A stretch of 64,000 bases of DNA, from positions 496,001-560,000 of the forward strand of contig NZ_LR134510.1 of assembly GCF_900638385.1 (NCBI RefSeq), read 5' to 3'. Positions 38,000 to 47,648 of this stretch are shown piece after piece (the stretch's first letter is position 1; each line of letters begins with the position of its first letter). The notes beneath the pieces were generated by a model. It had not been told where the DNA came from and ran no database searches. It was given only the letters and a program-made list of their open reading frames with translations. Source of the DNA: Actinobacillus delphinicola. Lineage in GTDB: Bacteria > Pseudomonadota > Gammaproteobacteria > Enterobacterales > Pasteurellaceae. Both the position numbers and the translations under genes were made by a program.

Positions 38000-38713
38000 A
38001 TGTCTAATTTATCTCATACAGAAATTCTAGATCTTCTTAAACATGGACTTATTGTTGATTTCAATACACCAACTCTAAATTTAGCTAAAACAGAAGAAGC
38101 CGTTGCCTCCCTCGCACCATTTGAAAGCCTTACAGCCTTAAATGGCTCTACGACAACATCGAATCAAATTACAACCATGGCACAAACTTGCATAAATGCT
38201 GGCGCGACAGGGATTCGTGTTAATGAACTAAAAATACTTGAAGCTATTCGTAAAACAATAAAAGCGCCTATTATTGCGTCAGTAAATCGACATTTAGAGA
38301 ACACAGCCGTAACAACCACACCTTTTCTTGTTGACGTTGAAGATCTCGCCAGAGCAGGTGCAGATATCATTGCAATTGACGGCACCGTCCGCCCTCATCC
38401 GATTGCAATTAAAGATTTACTGAATAAAGCACATGAATTGCAATGTCTTGCAATGGCGGAATGTTATTCTGTTGAAGATGCTCTAAATTGCCAAAAACTT
38501 GGATTCGATCTTATCGAAATTTGTGCTGAATCTGACAAAAGTGTTTCCAAACAGATCATTACAACACTAGAGAAATCAGGAATTCATCCTATTGTACAAA
38601 GCTATTCTTCAAATCTTGATGAAATAAAATCTCTGTTGGGAATTGGGGCGTATGCTATTGTAATTACTGCGGATAATGCACAAACATTTACGACAATGAA
38701 AATTGATCTGTAA
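38000..38713 (+). CDS. NanE-like TIM-barrel protein lacking the epimerase catalytic residues
   Basis: A 237-residue protein related to N-acetylmannosamine-6-phosphate 2-epimerase (NanE) over its whole length: G-L-I-V, A-G-A-T-G-I-R-V, A-P-I-I, T-P-F-L-V-D-V-E-D-L-A-R-A-G-A-D-I-I-A-I-D-G-T and L-A-M-A-E-C. The NanE active-site stretch G-I-[IV]-K-R-D is A-S-V-N-R-H here (Asn96 in place of the catalytic Lys), and the D-I-I-G-T-T-L-S-G and A-E-G-R-Y segments are not kept. There is also an insert of about 20 residues near 24-50. The frame is intact. It may be a pseudoenzyme or have a new activity. Its neighbours also point to amino-sugar metabolism. Confidence 0.75.
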   Translation: MSNLSHTEILDLLKHGLIVDFNTPTLNLAKTEEAVASLAPFESLTALNGSTTTSNQITTMAQTCINAGATGIRVNELKILEAIRKTIKAPIIASVNRHLENTAVTTTPFLVDVEDLARAGADIIAIDGTVRPHPIAIKDLLNKAHELQCLAMAECYSVEDALNCQKLGFDLIEICAESDKSVSKQIITTLEKSGIHPIVQSYSSNLDEIKSLLGIGAYAIVITADNAQTFTTMKIDL

Positions 38714-39018
38714 TCCCCTTATTGTTAATAAGTTTTATATTTATTAACCAACTTAACTGCTCTCATGATAAAAATTAATCATCTATGCAAAGGAAAATAT
38801 TCATGAGGGCAGGAACATTATAAAATAAAGTATCTTATTATCTATTTACTGAATACATCTTATACAACGATTCTTGCATTCAATATTTAAAAAATTATAC
38901 TAGACGCAGAGCCGCTCCAAATGGAATATTAAAATAGACGCATTTCATCGTTTATTTAATCTCTGTCGTGCTCAATAGGATGATTTATTCGCTACAACAT
39001 TTTTCCTAAGGAGTTCTA
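38714..39018. other. 305-base gap before the YhcH-like gene, with a candidate promoter
   Basis: Only very short open frames (for example 13 codons at about 38766) are present and none looks real. A TATACT -10 at 38896-38901 with TTGCAT 16 bases upstream is a plausible promoter for the yhcH-like/rpiR-like pair, giving a leader of about 110 bases. The stretch could be the scar of lost genes, but I recognise no remnant. Confidence 0.45.
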
Positions 39019-39507
39019 ATGATTATTGGCGATTTAATGCGTACAGACTACGCAAACGGTCTTTCCCCCATTCTTGCAAAAATTTGTGATTATCTAAAAA
39101 CAATTGATCTCGCTACGCTCGAACCAGGTAAACACTATTTGACTGAAGAGATTGTAATTAATGTGGATGAAACTCACCTTGTTGCCCCAGAAAGTAAAAA
39201 AGCAGAATTTCATCACAATAATATAGATATTCAATTACTTATCTCTGGCGAAGAATGGATTGAATATAGTGTCGATATGCCAGCTATGGAGCTATGTGAC
39301 CCTTATAACAGTGAATTTGATTATCAACTTATTCCGCAAGTTCCAAATAAAAACGTGGTAAAACTACGACCTAAAATGTTTGTGATTTTCTTTCCATATG
39401 AAATTCACAAACCTTGTTGTGCGTATTCTTCAGATTCTATGCAAAAAGAATTGAAAAAATTAGTTGTCAAAGTACCCATGAACTTGCTCAACAAAAATGA
39501 AGAGTAA
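39019..39507 (+). CDS. YhcH/YjgK/YiaL-family (NanQ-like) sugar anomerase
   Basis: A 162-residue cupin-like protein of the YhcH family, recognised by M-I-I-G-D-L at the start, F-H-x-x-x-I-D-I-Q-L-L-I-x-G-E-E-x-I, and F-F-P-Y-E-I-H-K-P at the metal-binding end. In E. coli YhcH (NanQ) speeds sialic acid anomer exchange. Here the gene lies with a NanE-like and an RpiR-family gene but with no lyase, kinase or transporter. AAGGAG precedes the ATG. It is followed after 6 bases by the regulator gene. Confidence 0.87.
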   Translation: MIIGDLMRTDYANGLSPILAKICDYLKTIDLATLEPGKHYLTEEIVINVDETHLVAPESKKAEFHHNNIDIQLLISGEEWIEYSVDMPAMELCDPYNSEFDYQLIPQVPNKNVVKLRPKMFVIFFPYEIHKPCCAYSSDSMQKELKKLVVKVPMNLLNKNEE

Positions 39508-39513
39508 AATGCA

Positions 39514-40389
39514 ATGATACAAAATGTAAATAGCGTAAAAATTCTCGATACTATTGGTGCGCTGTACGATAGTATGACAAAAACGGAAAAAATTATTGCC
39601 AATATGCTGCTCGCCTCTCCTATGTTATTTAGCGACAGTTCTTTGGCTGATATTGCTAAACGCTTAAATGTTGGTGAAGCAACCTTTATTCGTTTCTGCC
39701 GTACACTTGGTTTTAAAGGTTTCAGTGATTTTAAATTAGCCTTATCTATTGAACTGGCTACGAAAAGTAAACCGCAATCAGATTTGCTGGATAGTCATAT
39801 TCAATTGGAAGATAGTCTAGAAACAATTGGTCAAAAATTAGCAAATAGCTTACAAAAAGTGGTTGCTGAAACCATGAACCTGATTGACTATAATCAACTT
39901 GCATTGGTTGTCGAAGCTATTCGCCGTGCGGATCGTTTATTTCTTTTCGGCATGGGATCATCAGGTATCACCGCTATTGATGCAAAAAATAAATTCATGC
40001 GTATCGGTATTCAAGTAGATGCAAGTGCCAACAACCATTTTATGTACATGCAAGCCTCACTTGCCCGTCCTACTGATGTAGTAATTGGTATTAGTCATTC
40101 TGGATATTCTCCAGAAATTATTGAAACATTGCGTATTGCAAAGAGTAATAATGCGACAACTGTTGCTATTACTCATAACATGCGTACCCCTTTAACTTCA
40201 GTTGCTGACTATGTGTTGACAAACGGTAATCGCCAAGAAGCACTTCAAGGTGACTCTATCGGCACTAAAATTGCACAATTATTTGTATTAGATTTAATCT
40301 ACGCTGCACTTGTTCAAGGCGAAGAAGAAAATACTAAGAAGACAAAACAAAAAACATTGGACGTTATCTTACAACAACGCCATAAATAG
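39514..40389 (+). CDS. RpiR-family transcriptional regulator (HTH + SIS)
   Basis: A 291-residue regulator with an N-terminal RpiR helix-turn-helix (about 1-80: L-T-K-T-E-K-like M-T-K-T-E-K-I-I-A, S-L-A-D-I-A-K-R-L-N-V-G-E-A-T-F-I-R-F-C-R) and a C-terminal SIS sugar-phosphate-binding domain (about 125-255: G-M-G-S-S-G-I-T-A, G-I-S-H-S-G). Members include SiaR/NanR of Haemophilus, MurR and HexR. It most likely controls the yhcH-like gene and perhaps the NanE-like gene in response to an amino-sugar phosphate. It lies 6 bases after the yhcH-like gene. Confidence 0.88.
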   Translation: MIQNVNSVKILDTIGALYDSMTKTEKIIANMLLASPMLFSDSSLADIAKRLNVGEATFIRFCRTLGFKGFSDFKLALSIELATKSKPQSDLLDSHIQLEDSLETIGQKLANSLQKVVAETMNLIDYNQLALVVEAIRRADRLFLFGMGSSGITAIDAKNKFMRIGIQVDASANNHFMYMQASLARPTDVVIGISHSGYSPEIIETLRIAKSNNATTVAITHNMRTPLTSVADYVLTNGNRQEALQGDSIGTKIAQLFVLDLIYAALVQGEEENTKKTKQKTLDVILQQRHK

Positions 40390-40441
40390 TTTTTGATTCT
40401 CTGCTAATCAGCACTTATTTTTACCAAGCACTCAAAATAAA

Positions 40442-40471
40442 ACGCCATAACTTTTATTAAAATTATGGCGT
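40442..40471. repeat. Short divergent member of the ACGCC palindrome family
   Basis: ACGCCATAA / TTATGGCGT, extended inward by TTTT / AAAA after one mismatch. The outer ACGCC...GGCGT is kept while the inner arm differs. It lies between convergent RpiR-like and DMT genes and may be their shared terminator. Confidence 0.65.
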
Positions 40472-40482
40472 CTTTATTTGAG

Positions 40483-41379
40483 TTATTTCAGTGGTAGATT
40501 TGCCTGTTGCTTAGCTCTATACCAATGTTCCCACACCCCATCTAAGATGACAAAGAAAATTGATGCAAGTAATCCTGCAAATAGTGGATAACTATCTGAG
40601 GAAATCTTTTCTCCGATAAAAATTGAACTAATCAATAGTAACGTAGGTTCCATATAACTCAGTAAACCAAGCATATTCATTGGTAAAAGATTACTGGCTA
40701 AAATGTAAAAAATAAATGCAGTCCCGCTTAATAATCCCAATAAAACTAAACGCCACATGATATGTGGATTAACTTGCTGTGCAGCGGCAATATCGGTATG
40801 CCATCCAAAATAGATACACACAGGCAATAGCAAAGTAAATTCTATGGCTAGACTTGCAAGATCCATGATATTAAAGCGTTTTCTAAGCAAGAAATAAACC
40901 GCATAGCCACATACTGCAGCACTTGTCCAAGAGCCACCACCTTTCGCAAAAATATCTGTGGCAACTCCCAAAGCAGCTAATAAAATAGCAACAAGTTTTA
41001 AGCGAGTAATTTTCTCTTTAAAGAAAATGCGTCCCATTAAAACAAGCATCAACGGTAATATTAGATATCCTACGGACACATTTAGTGCTTCATTATTATT
41101 CGGTGCCCATAAAAATAGCCACATTTCAAATCCTGTAATAGAAGCTGTAGTTAAAAATACAAGCATCAACCAGGGATGTTTTTTAATACGGCGAAAGTGT
41201 CTTTTTAAAAAGAAGCGCTGACGGAATAGAAATACAGCTGCCCAAATAAATGGGAGCGTAAAAATGATTCGGAATGCAAAAATATCCTCACCTGTTAGTG
41301 GTACTAACATAGTTGAAAAATAATAAATATACCCGAATAACATGGAGGCTGATAAGGAACAAGCCACACCTTTTAACAT
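40483..41379 (-). CDS. DMT-superfamily (EamA/RarD-like) membrane transporter
   Basis: A 298-residue inner membrane protein with ten hydrophobic helices arranged as two EamA repeats. The first repeat has F-A-F-R-I-I-F-T-L-P-F-I-W and N-V-S-V-G-Y-L-I-L-P-L-M, and the second L-L-S-Y-M-E-P-T-L-L-L-I, all in the RarD style. The substrate is unknown. It is codirectional with eno and follows its terminator, so it probably has its own promoter. Confidence 0.87.
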   Translation of the reverse strand: MLKGVACSLSASMLFGYIYYFSTMLVPLTGEDIFAFRIIFTLPFIWAAVFLFRQRFFLKRHFRRIKKHPWLMLVFLTTASITGFEMWLFLWAPNNNEALNVSVGYLILPLMLVLMGRIFFKEKITRLKLVAILLAALGVATDIFAKGGGSWTSAAVCGYAVYFLLRKRFNIMDLASLAIEFTLLLPVCIYFGWHTDIAAAQQVNPHIMWRLVLLGLLSGTAFIFYILASNLLPMNMLGLLSYMEPTLLLISSIFIGEKISSDSYPLFAGLLASIFFVILDGVWEHWYRAKQQANLPLK

Positions 41380-41424
41380 AATACCTGTCCTAAAAATTAC
41401 TTAACTTTATCTCAACTACCATTA

Positions 41425-41467
41425 TAAAAAAATCCCTCAAAAGTAAAACACTTTCAAGGGATTTTTA
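41425..41467 (-). terminator. Rho-independent terminator of eno
   Basis: Near-perfect 17-bp stem (AAAAATCCCT... / ...AGGGATTTTT) with a 5-base loop; T runs on both outer flanks, so it may work in both directions. Confidence 0.87.
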
Positions 41468-41488
41468 TGTAATAAATTAAGTAACTAC

Positions 41489-42811
<1,323 letters not shown>

Positions 42812-43009
42812 TTATAAAAATAAGTTGATTTGAAAATCTGTATAAACAACGGTAAGTATTTTATCCCCTTTTATATCCTTTGTCTTGAAAAACTCCAAAA
42901 GAAGTGGTGTTTTATGTTGTATTGTTAATAAAAAGAGAATAATTATTTACACTATACGTCATATGTAAAATTTATGTTAATAAAACAGAAATAATTCATA
43001 ATTTTTGCA

Positions 43010-43023
43010 GATTTTTGGGGCGT
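43010..43023. repeat. Right half of the ACGCC palindrome family
   Basis: AGATTTTTGGGGCGT-type arm (core TTGGGGCGT) without a left partner. It lies between eno and lipA, both on the minus strand. Confidence 0.6.
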
Positions 43024-43078
43024 GTTTTATAGAAAAATGAAAATATAAAATGAAAAGGAGGAGCTATTTAGCATAAAT

Positions 43079-43115
43079 AAAAAAATACCTCATAAAGATA
43101 TGAGGTATTTTTATC
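43079..43115 (-). terminator. Rho-independent terminator of lipA
   Basis: Perfect 14-bp stem AAAAATACCTCATA / TATGAGGTATTTTT with a 4-base loop, and T-rich flanks on both strands. It begins 14 bases after the lipA stop. Confidence 0.9.
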
Positions 43116-43128
43116 ATATATCATTTTA

Positions 43129-44091
43129 TTAGCGAACTAATCCACCACTCGCTTGAAGATCAGCATGGTAAGATGAACGAACGAAAGGACCACATGCTGC
43201 ATGCTCAAAGCCCATTGCTTCCGCTTTTTCACGCATCATGTCAAATTCTTCAGGTGGCACGTAACGTGCAACTGGAAGATGGTGACGACTCGGTTGCAAA
43301 TATTGACCTAATGTTAACATCGTTACACCATTTGCTCGTAAATCTTGCATAACTTGAAGAATTTCTTCATTCGTTTCTCCAAGCCCAACCATAAGCCCTG
43401 ATTTGGTTGGAATGTTAGGAAACATTGCTTTAAATTCACGTAGCAATTTTAATGACCATTCATAATTTGCACCTGGACGGATATCTTTATACAAACGAGG
43501 AATATTTTCCAAGTTATGGTTAAATACGTCAGGTGGATTATCTTTTAATTTATCTAAGGCTTGCTCAATGCGTCCACGGAAATCAGGAACAAGAATTTCA
43601 ATTTTTATTCCTGGATTTAATTGACGAATTTCACGGATACAATCAGCAAAATGTCCTGCACCACGATCGGGTAAGTCATCACGATCTACCGATGTAATAA
43701 CAACATACTTCAATTTCATATCAGAAATCGTTTCCGCTAATTTACGTGGTTCATCCACATCTGGTGGCAGTGGTTTACCATGAGCAACATCACAGAATGG
43801 ACAACGACGAGTACAGATCGCCCCAAGAATCATAAATGTGGCAGTGCCGTGATTAAAACATTCGTTAAGATTTGGGCAAGAAGCCTCTTCACATACTGAG
43901 TGTAAACTATGACGACGCATCCCATTTTTGATAGCTTGAACTTTATCAGAATGGGCTGAAATTTTAATTTTCATCCAGGAAGGCTTTTTTAAAACTTCTT
44001 GCTCTGGATCGATATTTTTTACTTTGATAATTGAGGTTTTTGCCGCATCGCGATATTTAACACCTCGTTCCATTTTAAACGGACTTGTCAT
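43129..44091 (-). CDS. lipA: Lipoyl synthase
   Basis: LipA inserts two sulfurs into protein-bound octanoate to give lipoate. The 320 residues carry both [4Fe-4S] clusters: the radical-SAM triplet C-T-R-R-C-P-F-C (Cys93, 97, 100) and the auxiliary cluster C-x4-C-x5-C (Cys67, 72, 78), plus the C-terminal R-S-S-Y-H-A. I start it at 44091 (M-T-S-P-F-K), with AAGGGA upstream; earlier in-frame Mets would overlap the lipB end. It directly follows lipB. Confidence 0.96.
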   Translation of the reverse strand: MTSPFKMERGVKYRDAAKTSIIKVKNIDPEQEVLKKPSWMKIKISAHSDKVQAIKNGMRRHSLHSVCEEASCPNLNECFNHGTATFMILGAICTRRCPFCDVAHGKPLPPDVDEPRKLAETISDMKLKYVVITSVDRDDLPDRGAGHFADCIREIRQLNPGIKIEILVPDFRGRIEQALDKLKDNPPDVFNHNLENIPRLYKDIRPGANYEWSLKLLREFKAMFPNIPTKSGLMVGLGETNEEILQVMQDLRANGVTMLTLGQYLQPSRHHLPVARYVPPEEFDMMREKAEAMGFEHAACGPFVRSSYHADLQASGGLVR

Positions 44092-44110
44092 TCTGCTTTC
44101 CCTTAGATTG

Positions 44111-44767
44111 TTATGCAAATGTTACCGCATTGTAACCCAGATCAGACAAAAAGTATTCTAATAATTTAGGGGAAACTTTTTCGCAAGAAGCCTCATCTTT
44201 ATCAATAAAATCGGCTAATTGGCACATTTGCAACCCTGCATAGCCACAAGGATTAATGTGTTGAAATGGGGTTAAATCCATTTGGATATTAAACGCTAAC
44301 CCATGAAAAGAACAACCTTTACGAATACGCAATCCTAGAGAACAGATTTTTTTGCCCTCTATATAAACTCCTGGCGCATCTGGTTTCGCATAACTTTCAA
44401 TACCATAGCTTTTTAATGTATTGATCACGCTTTGTTCTAAAGCAGTGACGAGTCGGCGTACACTAATATCTTCACCTAGTGCCTTAAGACGCTTAATGTC
44501 AATCAACACATACATGACTTGCTGACCAAGCCCATGATAAGTAATTTGACCACCACGATCTGAATGGACAACAGGAATATTCGTTTGATGAATTAAATGT
44601 TCGGGTTTGCCCGCTGTCCCTTGCGTATATACAGCAGGATGTTGAACGAGCCAAATTTCATCGGTTGTATTTACATCTCGTTCATCGGTGAAAGCCTGCA
44701 TTTTATGCCATATTTCTTCGTATGGTTGAATACCAAGTTGGCGAATAATTAAAGGTTGATTGTGCAT
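44111..44767 (-). CDS. lipB: Octanoyl-ACP:protein octanoyltransferase
   Basis: LipB moves octanoate from acyl carrier protein to lipoyl domains, the step before LipA. The 218 residues contain [12 protein letters not shown], the [12 protein letters not shown] catalytic-Lys region and the nucleophile Cys in N-P-C-G-Y-A-G-L. It lies between ybeD and lipA on the minus strand, 19 bases before lipA. Confidence 0.95.
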   Translation of the reverse strand: MHNQPLIIRQLGIQPYEEIWHKMQAFTDERDVNTTDEIWLVQHPAVYTQGTAGKPEHLIHQTNIPVVHSDRGGQITYHGLGQQVMYVLIDIKRLKALGEDISVRRLVTALEQSVINTLKSYGIESYAKPDAPGVYIEGKKICSLGLRIRKGCSFHGLAFNIQMDLTPFQHINPCGYAGLQMCQLADFIDKDEASCEKVSPKLLEYFLSDLGYNAVTFA

Positions 44768-44780
44768 ATATATTTCTCAG

Positions 44781-44821
44781 ATAAAGAAAAGGAACAGATC
44801 AATTTTCATTAATCTGTTCCT
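44781..44821 (-). terminator. Rho-independent terminator of ybeD
   Basis: Stem AGGAACAGAT / ATCTGTTCCT (44790-44821) followed on the minus strand by TTTTCTTTAT. It separates ybeD from lipB. Confidence 0.8.
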
Positions 44822-44832
44822 CAAAAATTTTA

Positions 44833-45135
44833 TTAAAGAACTATTCTTACGCCATCAATTTTGGCAAGCTCTTTATAAAGGGTTTCAACTTGTTCAATAT
44901 TTTCAGCACGCATCGTGAGCGACACTGATTCATAATTACCTTTAGAACTTGGTTGAACTTTTGGTGTATCGATAACCTTCGCATGTTGCTCCATAACTTT
45001 AACAACATCATTCGCTAAATCGGCACGAGTAGTTCCCACTACTTTGAATGTGAAATTGCATGGAAATTCAAGTAAATCTTTTAATTTTTTTTCTTCAATT
45101 TGACCATCTTTGATGGTGATATTTTTATCCGCCAT
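44833..45135 (-). CDS. ybeD: YbeD family protein (DUF493)
   Basis: A 100-residue ACT-like protein with the DUF493 markers L-L-E-F-P-C-x-F-x-F-K-V-V-G and the P-S-S-K-G-N-Y-x-S-V-S-L strand. Its function is unproven; its constant place between dacA and lipB suggests a link with lipoate metabolism or the envelope. It lies in the dacA-ybeD-lipB-lipA order seen in E. coli and Haemophilus. Confidence 0.92.
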   Translation of the reverse strand: MADKNITIKDGQIEEKKLKDLLEFPCNFTFKVVGTTRADLANDVVKVMEQHAKVIDTPKVQPSSKGNYESVSLTMRAENIEQVETLYKELAKIDGVRIVL

Positions 45136-45157
45136 AATTTATCCTTGTCTTAAATAT

Positions 45158-45192
45158 ATTAAATGGGCAGAAGTCACCTTCCGCCCTATTTA
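45158..45192 (-). terminator. Hairpin between dacA and ybeD
   Basis: AAATGGGCAGAAG / CTTCCGCCCTATTT forms a 13-bp stem with two mismatches and a 4-base loop. On the minus strand it is followed by a mixed A/T stretch, so it is a weak terminator or attenuator after dacA. Confidence 0.5.
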
Positions 45193-45225
45193 AATGTAGC
45201 TTAATTTCTAAAATTCAAGAGAGAA

Positions 45226-46491
45226 TTAAAAAAGAGATTTTACATTAAGTACAATCCAATCCCAAAGACGACTAAATACGCCACCTTCTTTCACATCTTG
45301 TAAAACTTGTAAATTGATGCTTGCGATATCACGACCGTCTAGTTGATAAATCACTTTACCTACCACTTGACCTTTCATTAATGGTGCTTTCAGTGGATTT
45401 TGGGCTAATTCATAACGAATTTTAATATCTGGACGACGACCTTTCGGTAATGTTAAGTAAGTATTTTCTAAAGTCCCTAATGCGACTTTATCAGTATCAC
45501 CGTAGTAAACAGGTTCTTCTAGAATTGGTTTACCTGGGATTAAGGCACGTAAAGTTTCAAAGTTTGCGAATCCCCAACGTAAAAGTTGTTTACTTTCTTG
45601 TTCACGTGCTTGTTTACTTGGCGTACCCATGACCACAGAGATTAGACGCATATTATTGTCGCCCACAGCAGATGCAACGAGGTTATAACCAGCTTCATCG
45701 GTGTGACCTGTTTTTAAGCCATCAACGTGCATTGAAGTATCCCATAACAGACCGTTACGGTTTGATTGGGTAATATTATTAAAGGTTAATTTCTTAATCG
45801 AATAGAGTTTATATTCTTGCGGAAGATCTTTGATAAGATGTTTTGCAATGATTGCCATATCATGAGATGAAGAATATTGATTTTCATGATCTAGCCCGTG
45901 TACGGTCATAAAATGGGTGTTTTTTAATCCCATTTGTTGAACGTAACGGTTCATACTTTGTACGAAGGTATTTTGAGAGCCTGATACATATTCAGCCATA
46001 GTGATACAAGCATCGTTACCTGAATCTACGATAATACCGCGGTTTAATTCAGAAACTGGAACTTTCTGTCCAATGCGTAAAAACATTAAAGAAGAACCAT
46101 GTAATGCTTTATTACCGCCCCATGCATCAGCAGGAACCGTAACAATATCATCGTTATGAATTTTACCTTGTTTTAAAGCTTGACCAATGACGTAGCTTGT
46201 CATCATCTTAGTTAAAGAAGCAGGTGCTTCACGTTGATTAGAATTTTTTTCTGCTAAAATCGCACCTGAATTGTAGTCCATTAAAATATAACTACGAGAA
46301 TCAAGTTGTGGCGGTGCAATCCCAAATTCTACGGCATCAGTTGTTGGAGTCGTAGTAGCGGGTGCGGGTGCTGTAACAGGTGCAAGTGCGGAAGGTGCTG
46401 CAACTGAATTATCTTGAGCAGCGATAGCAGGAAATGCACATAACCCACATAACGCAGTGGCTGTTGTCGTTTTTATCCAATGTTTAAACAT
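45226..46491 (-). CDS. dacA: D-alanyl-D-alanine carboxypeptidase (PBP5/6 type)
   Basis: DacA trims the terminal D-Ala from peptidoglycan pentapeptides. The 421 residues begin with a signal peptide (cleaved after A-I-A-A) and then an unusual Pro/Ala/Thr-rich stretch of about 30 residues before the catalytic domain. Active-site motifs are S-L-T-K (92-95), S-G-N (157-159) and K-T-G (260-262). The PBP5 C-terminal beta domain and an amphipathic membrane anchor end the protein. It follows mrdB; rlpA, which often lies between them, is absent. Confidence 0.95.
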   Translation of the reverse strand: MFKHWIKTTTATALCGLCAFPAIAAQDNSVAAPSALAPVTAPAPATTTPTTDAVEFGIAPPQLDSRSYILMDYNSGAILAEKNSNQREAPASLTKMMTSYVIGQALKQGKIHNDDIVTVPADAWGGNKALHGSSLMFLRIGQKVPVSELNRGIIVDSGNDACITMAEYVSGSQNTFVQSMNRYVQQMGLKNTHFMTVHGLDHENQYSSSHDMAIIAKHLIKDLPQEYKLYSIKKLTFNNITQSNRNGLLWDTSMHVDGLKTGHTDEAGYNLVASAVGDNNMRLISVVMGTPSKQAREQESKQLLRWGFANFETLRALIPGKPILEEPVYYGDTDKVALGTLENTYLTLPKGRRPDIKIRYELAQNPLKAPLMKGQVVGKVIYQLDGRDIASINLQVLQDVKEGGVFSRLWDWIVLNVKSLF

Positions 46492-46530
46492 AAATTCACC
46501 TTACTTAAAATAAAAAATTTAATAGAGAAC

Positions 46531-47646
46531 TCATTGATTCCCTTTAAAAAAATGGCTCTTATGTGTTTGGACAGACATTACCAAACCAAAACCTGCCATC
46601 AAGGTTACAAAAGATGTTCCGCCATAACTGACTAATGGTAATGGCACCCCTACAACTGGTAAAATACCGCTTACCATACCGATATTAACGAAAACATAAA
46701 TAAAGAAGATTAATCCTAACGCACCACTTAAAATACGTCCAAAAGATTTTTCGGATTGTACACCTATACGAAGACAACGTACGACAATATAGATGTAAAG
46801 TAACATTAAAAAACAAAATCCAATCAATCCCCATTCTTCTCCTAATACGGCAAAAATAAAATCAGTATGAGGTTCTGGTAAAAATTCTAATTGTGATTGC
46901 GTACCATGCATCCAACCTTTTCCCCATAAACCACCTGATCCAATTGCGATTTTAGATTGTAAAATGTGATACCCTGCCCCGAGAGGATCTTTTTCAGGAT
47001 TTAATAATGTCATCACACGCATTCTTTGATAATCGTGCATTAAATAAAACCACATAATTGGTAAAAATGCTGCAACGGCAACACAAGCTGCGCTAATCAC
47101 CCACCAACTCATGCCTGCCAAGAACACAACAAAAATACCCGATGCCCCCACAAGAATCGCCGTCCCTAAATCTGGCTGAACTGCCACGAGTAAAGTTGGA
47201 ACGATGATCATAACAAGTGCGATCAATGTCACTTTAAGATTAAGAGGCGAAGGTTTTCGCCCTAAATAAGTTGCAACCATTAAAGGAACCGCTATTTTCA
47301 CAATTTCGGAAGGTTGAAATCGGAATAATCCCAGATCCAGCCAACGTTGTGCACCTTTACTGGAGGTGCCAACAAGATCTACCAATACCAAAAGTACTAA
47401 ACCAATGATATAAAGATATGGTGCAATATACTGATAAAATTGTGGGGAGAATTGAGCAACCACAAACATGACAATAAAGCCAAGTGTGACCTGAACAATA
47501 CGTTTTTCAAACATCACGATACTTCCACCACATGCACTGTATAAAATGACCATGCCAAAGGCAGTTATCATGATTAATCCCAGTAATAACCAACCATCAA
47601 TATGTAATTTTTTCCAACATTTTAACCATTTACTTTTTTCGTCCAC
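46531..47646 (-). CDS. mrdB: Peptidoglycan glycosyltransferase RodA (MrdB)
   Basis: RodA is the SEDS-family glycan polymerase of the elongasome and works with MrdA. The 371 residues have about ten membrane helices and the SEDS landmarks: [23 protein letters not shown] with the catalytic Asp, and [12 protein letters not shown] at the end. It starts 2 bases after mrdA. Confidence 0.95.
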   Translation of the reverse strand: MDEKSKWLKCWKKLHIDGWLLLGLIMITAFGMVILYSACGGSIVMFEKRIVQVTLGFIVMFVVAQFSPQFYQYIAPYLYIIGLVLLVLVDLVGTSSKGAQRWLDLGLFRFQPSEIVKIAVPLMVATYLGRKPSPLNLKVTLIALVMIIVPTLLVAVQPDLGTAILVGASGIFVVFLAGMSWWVISAACVAVAAFLPIMWFYLMHDYQRMRVMTLLNPEKDPLGAGYHILQSKIAIGSGGLWGKGWMHGTQSQLEFLPEPHTDFIFAVLGEEWGLIGFCFLMLLYIYIVVRCLRIGVQSEKSFGRILSGALGLIFFIYVFVNIGMVSGILPVVGVPLPLVSYGGTSFVTLMAGFGLVMSVQTHKSHFFKGNQ

Positions 47647-47648
47647 GA

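Noticed and set aside
38766-38820. Short open frames in the gap before the yhcH-like gene
   Set aside because: Thirteen codons or fewer, no ribosome binding site and no recognisable product.
43049-43080. Strong ribosome-binding-like AAAAGGAGGAG with a tiny frame around it
   Set aside because: No start codon at a useful distance; the overlapping frame from an upstream ATG ends after a few codons. Most likely chance or a relic.
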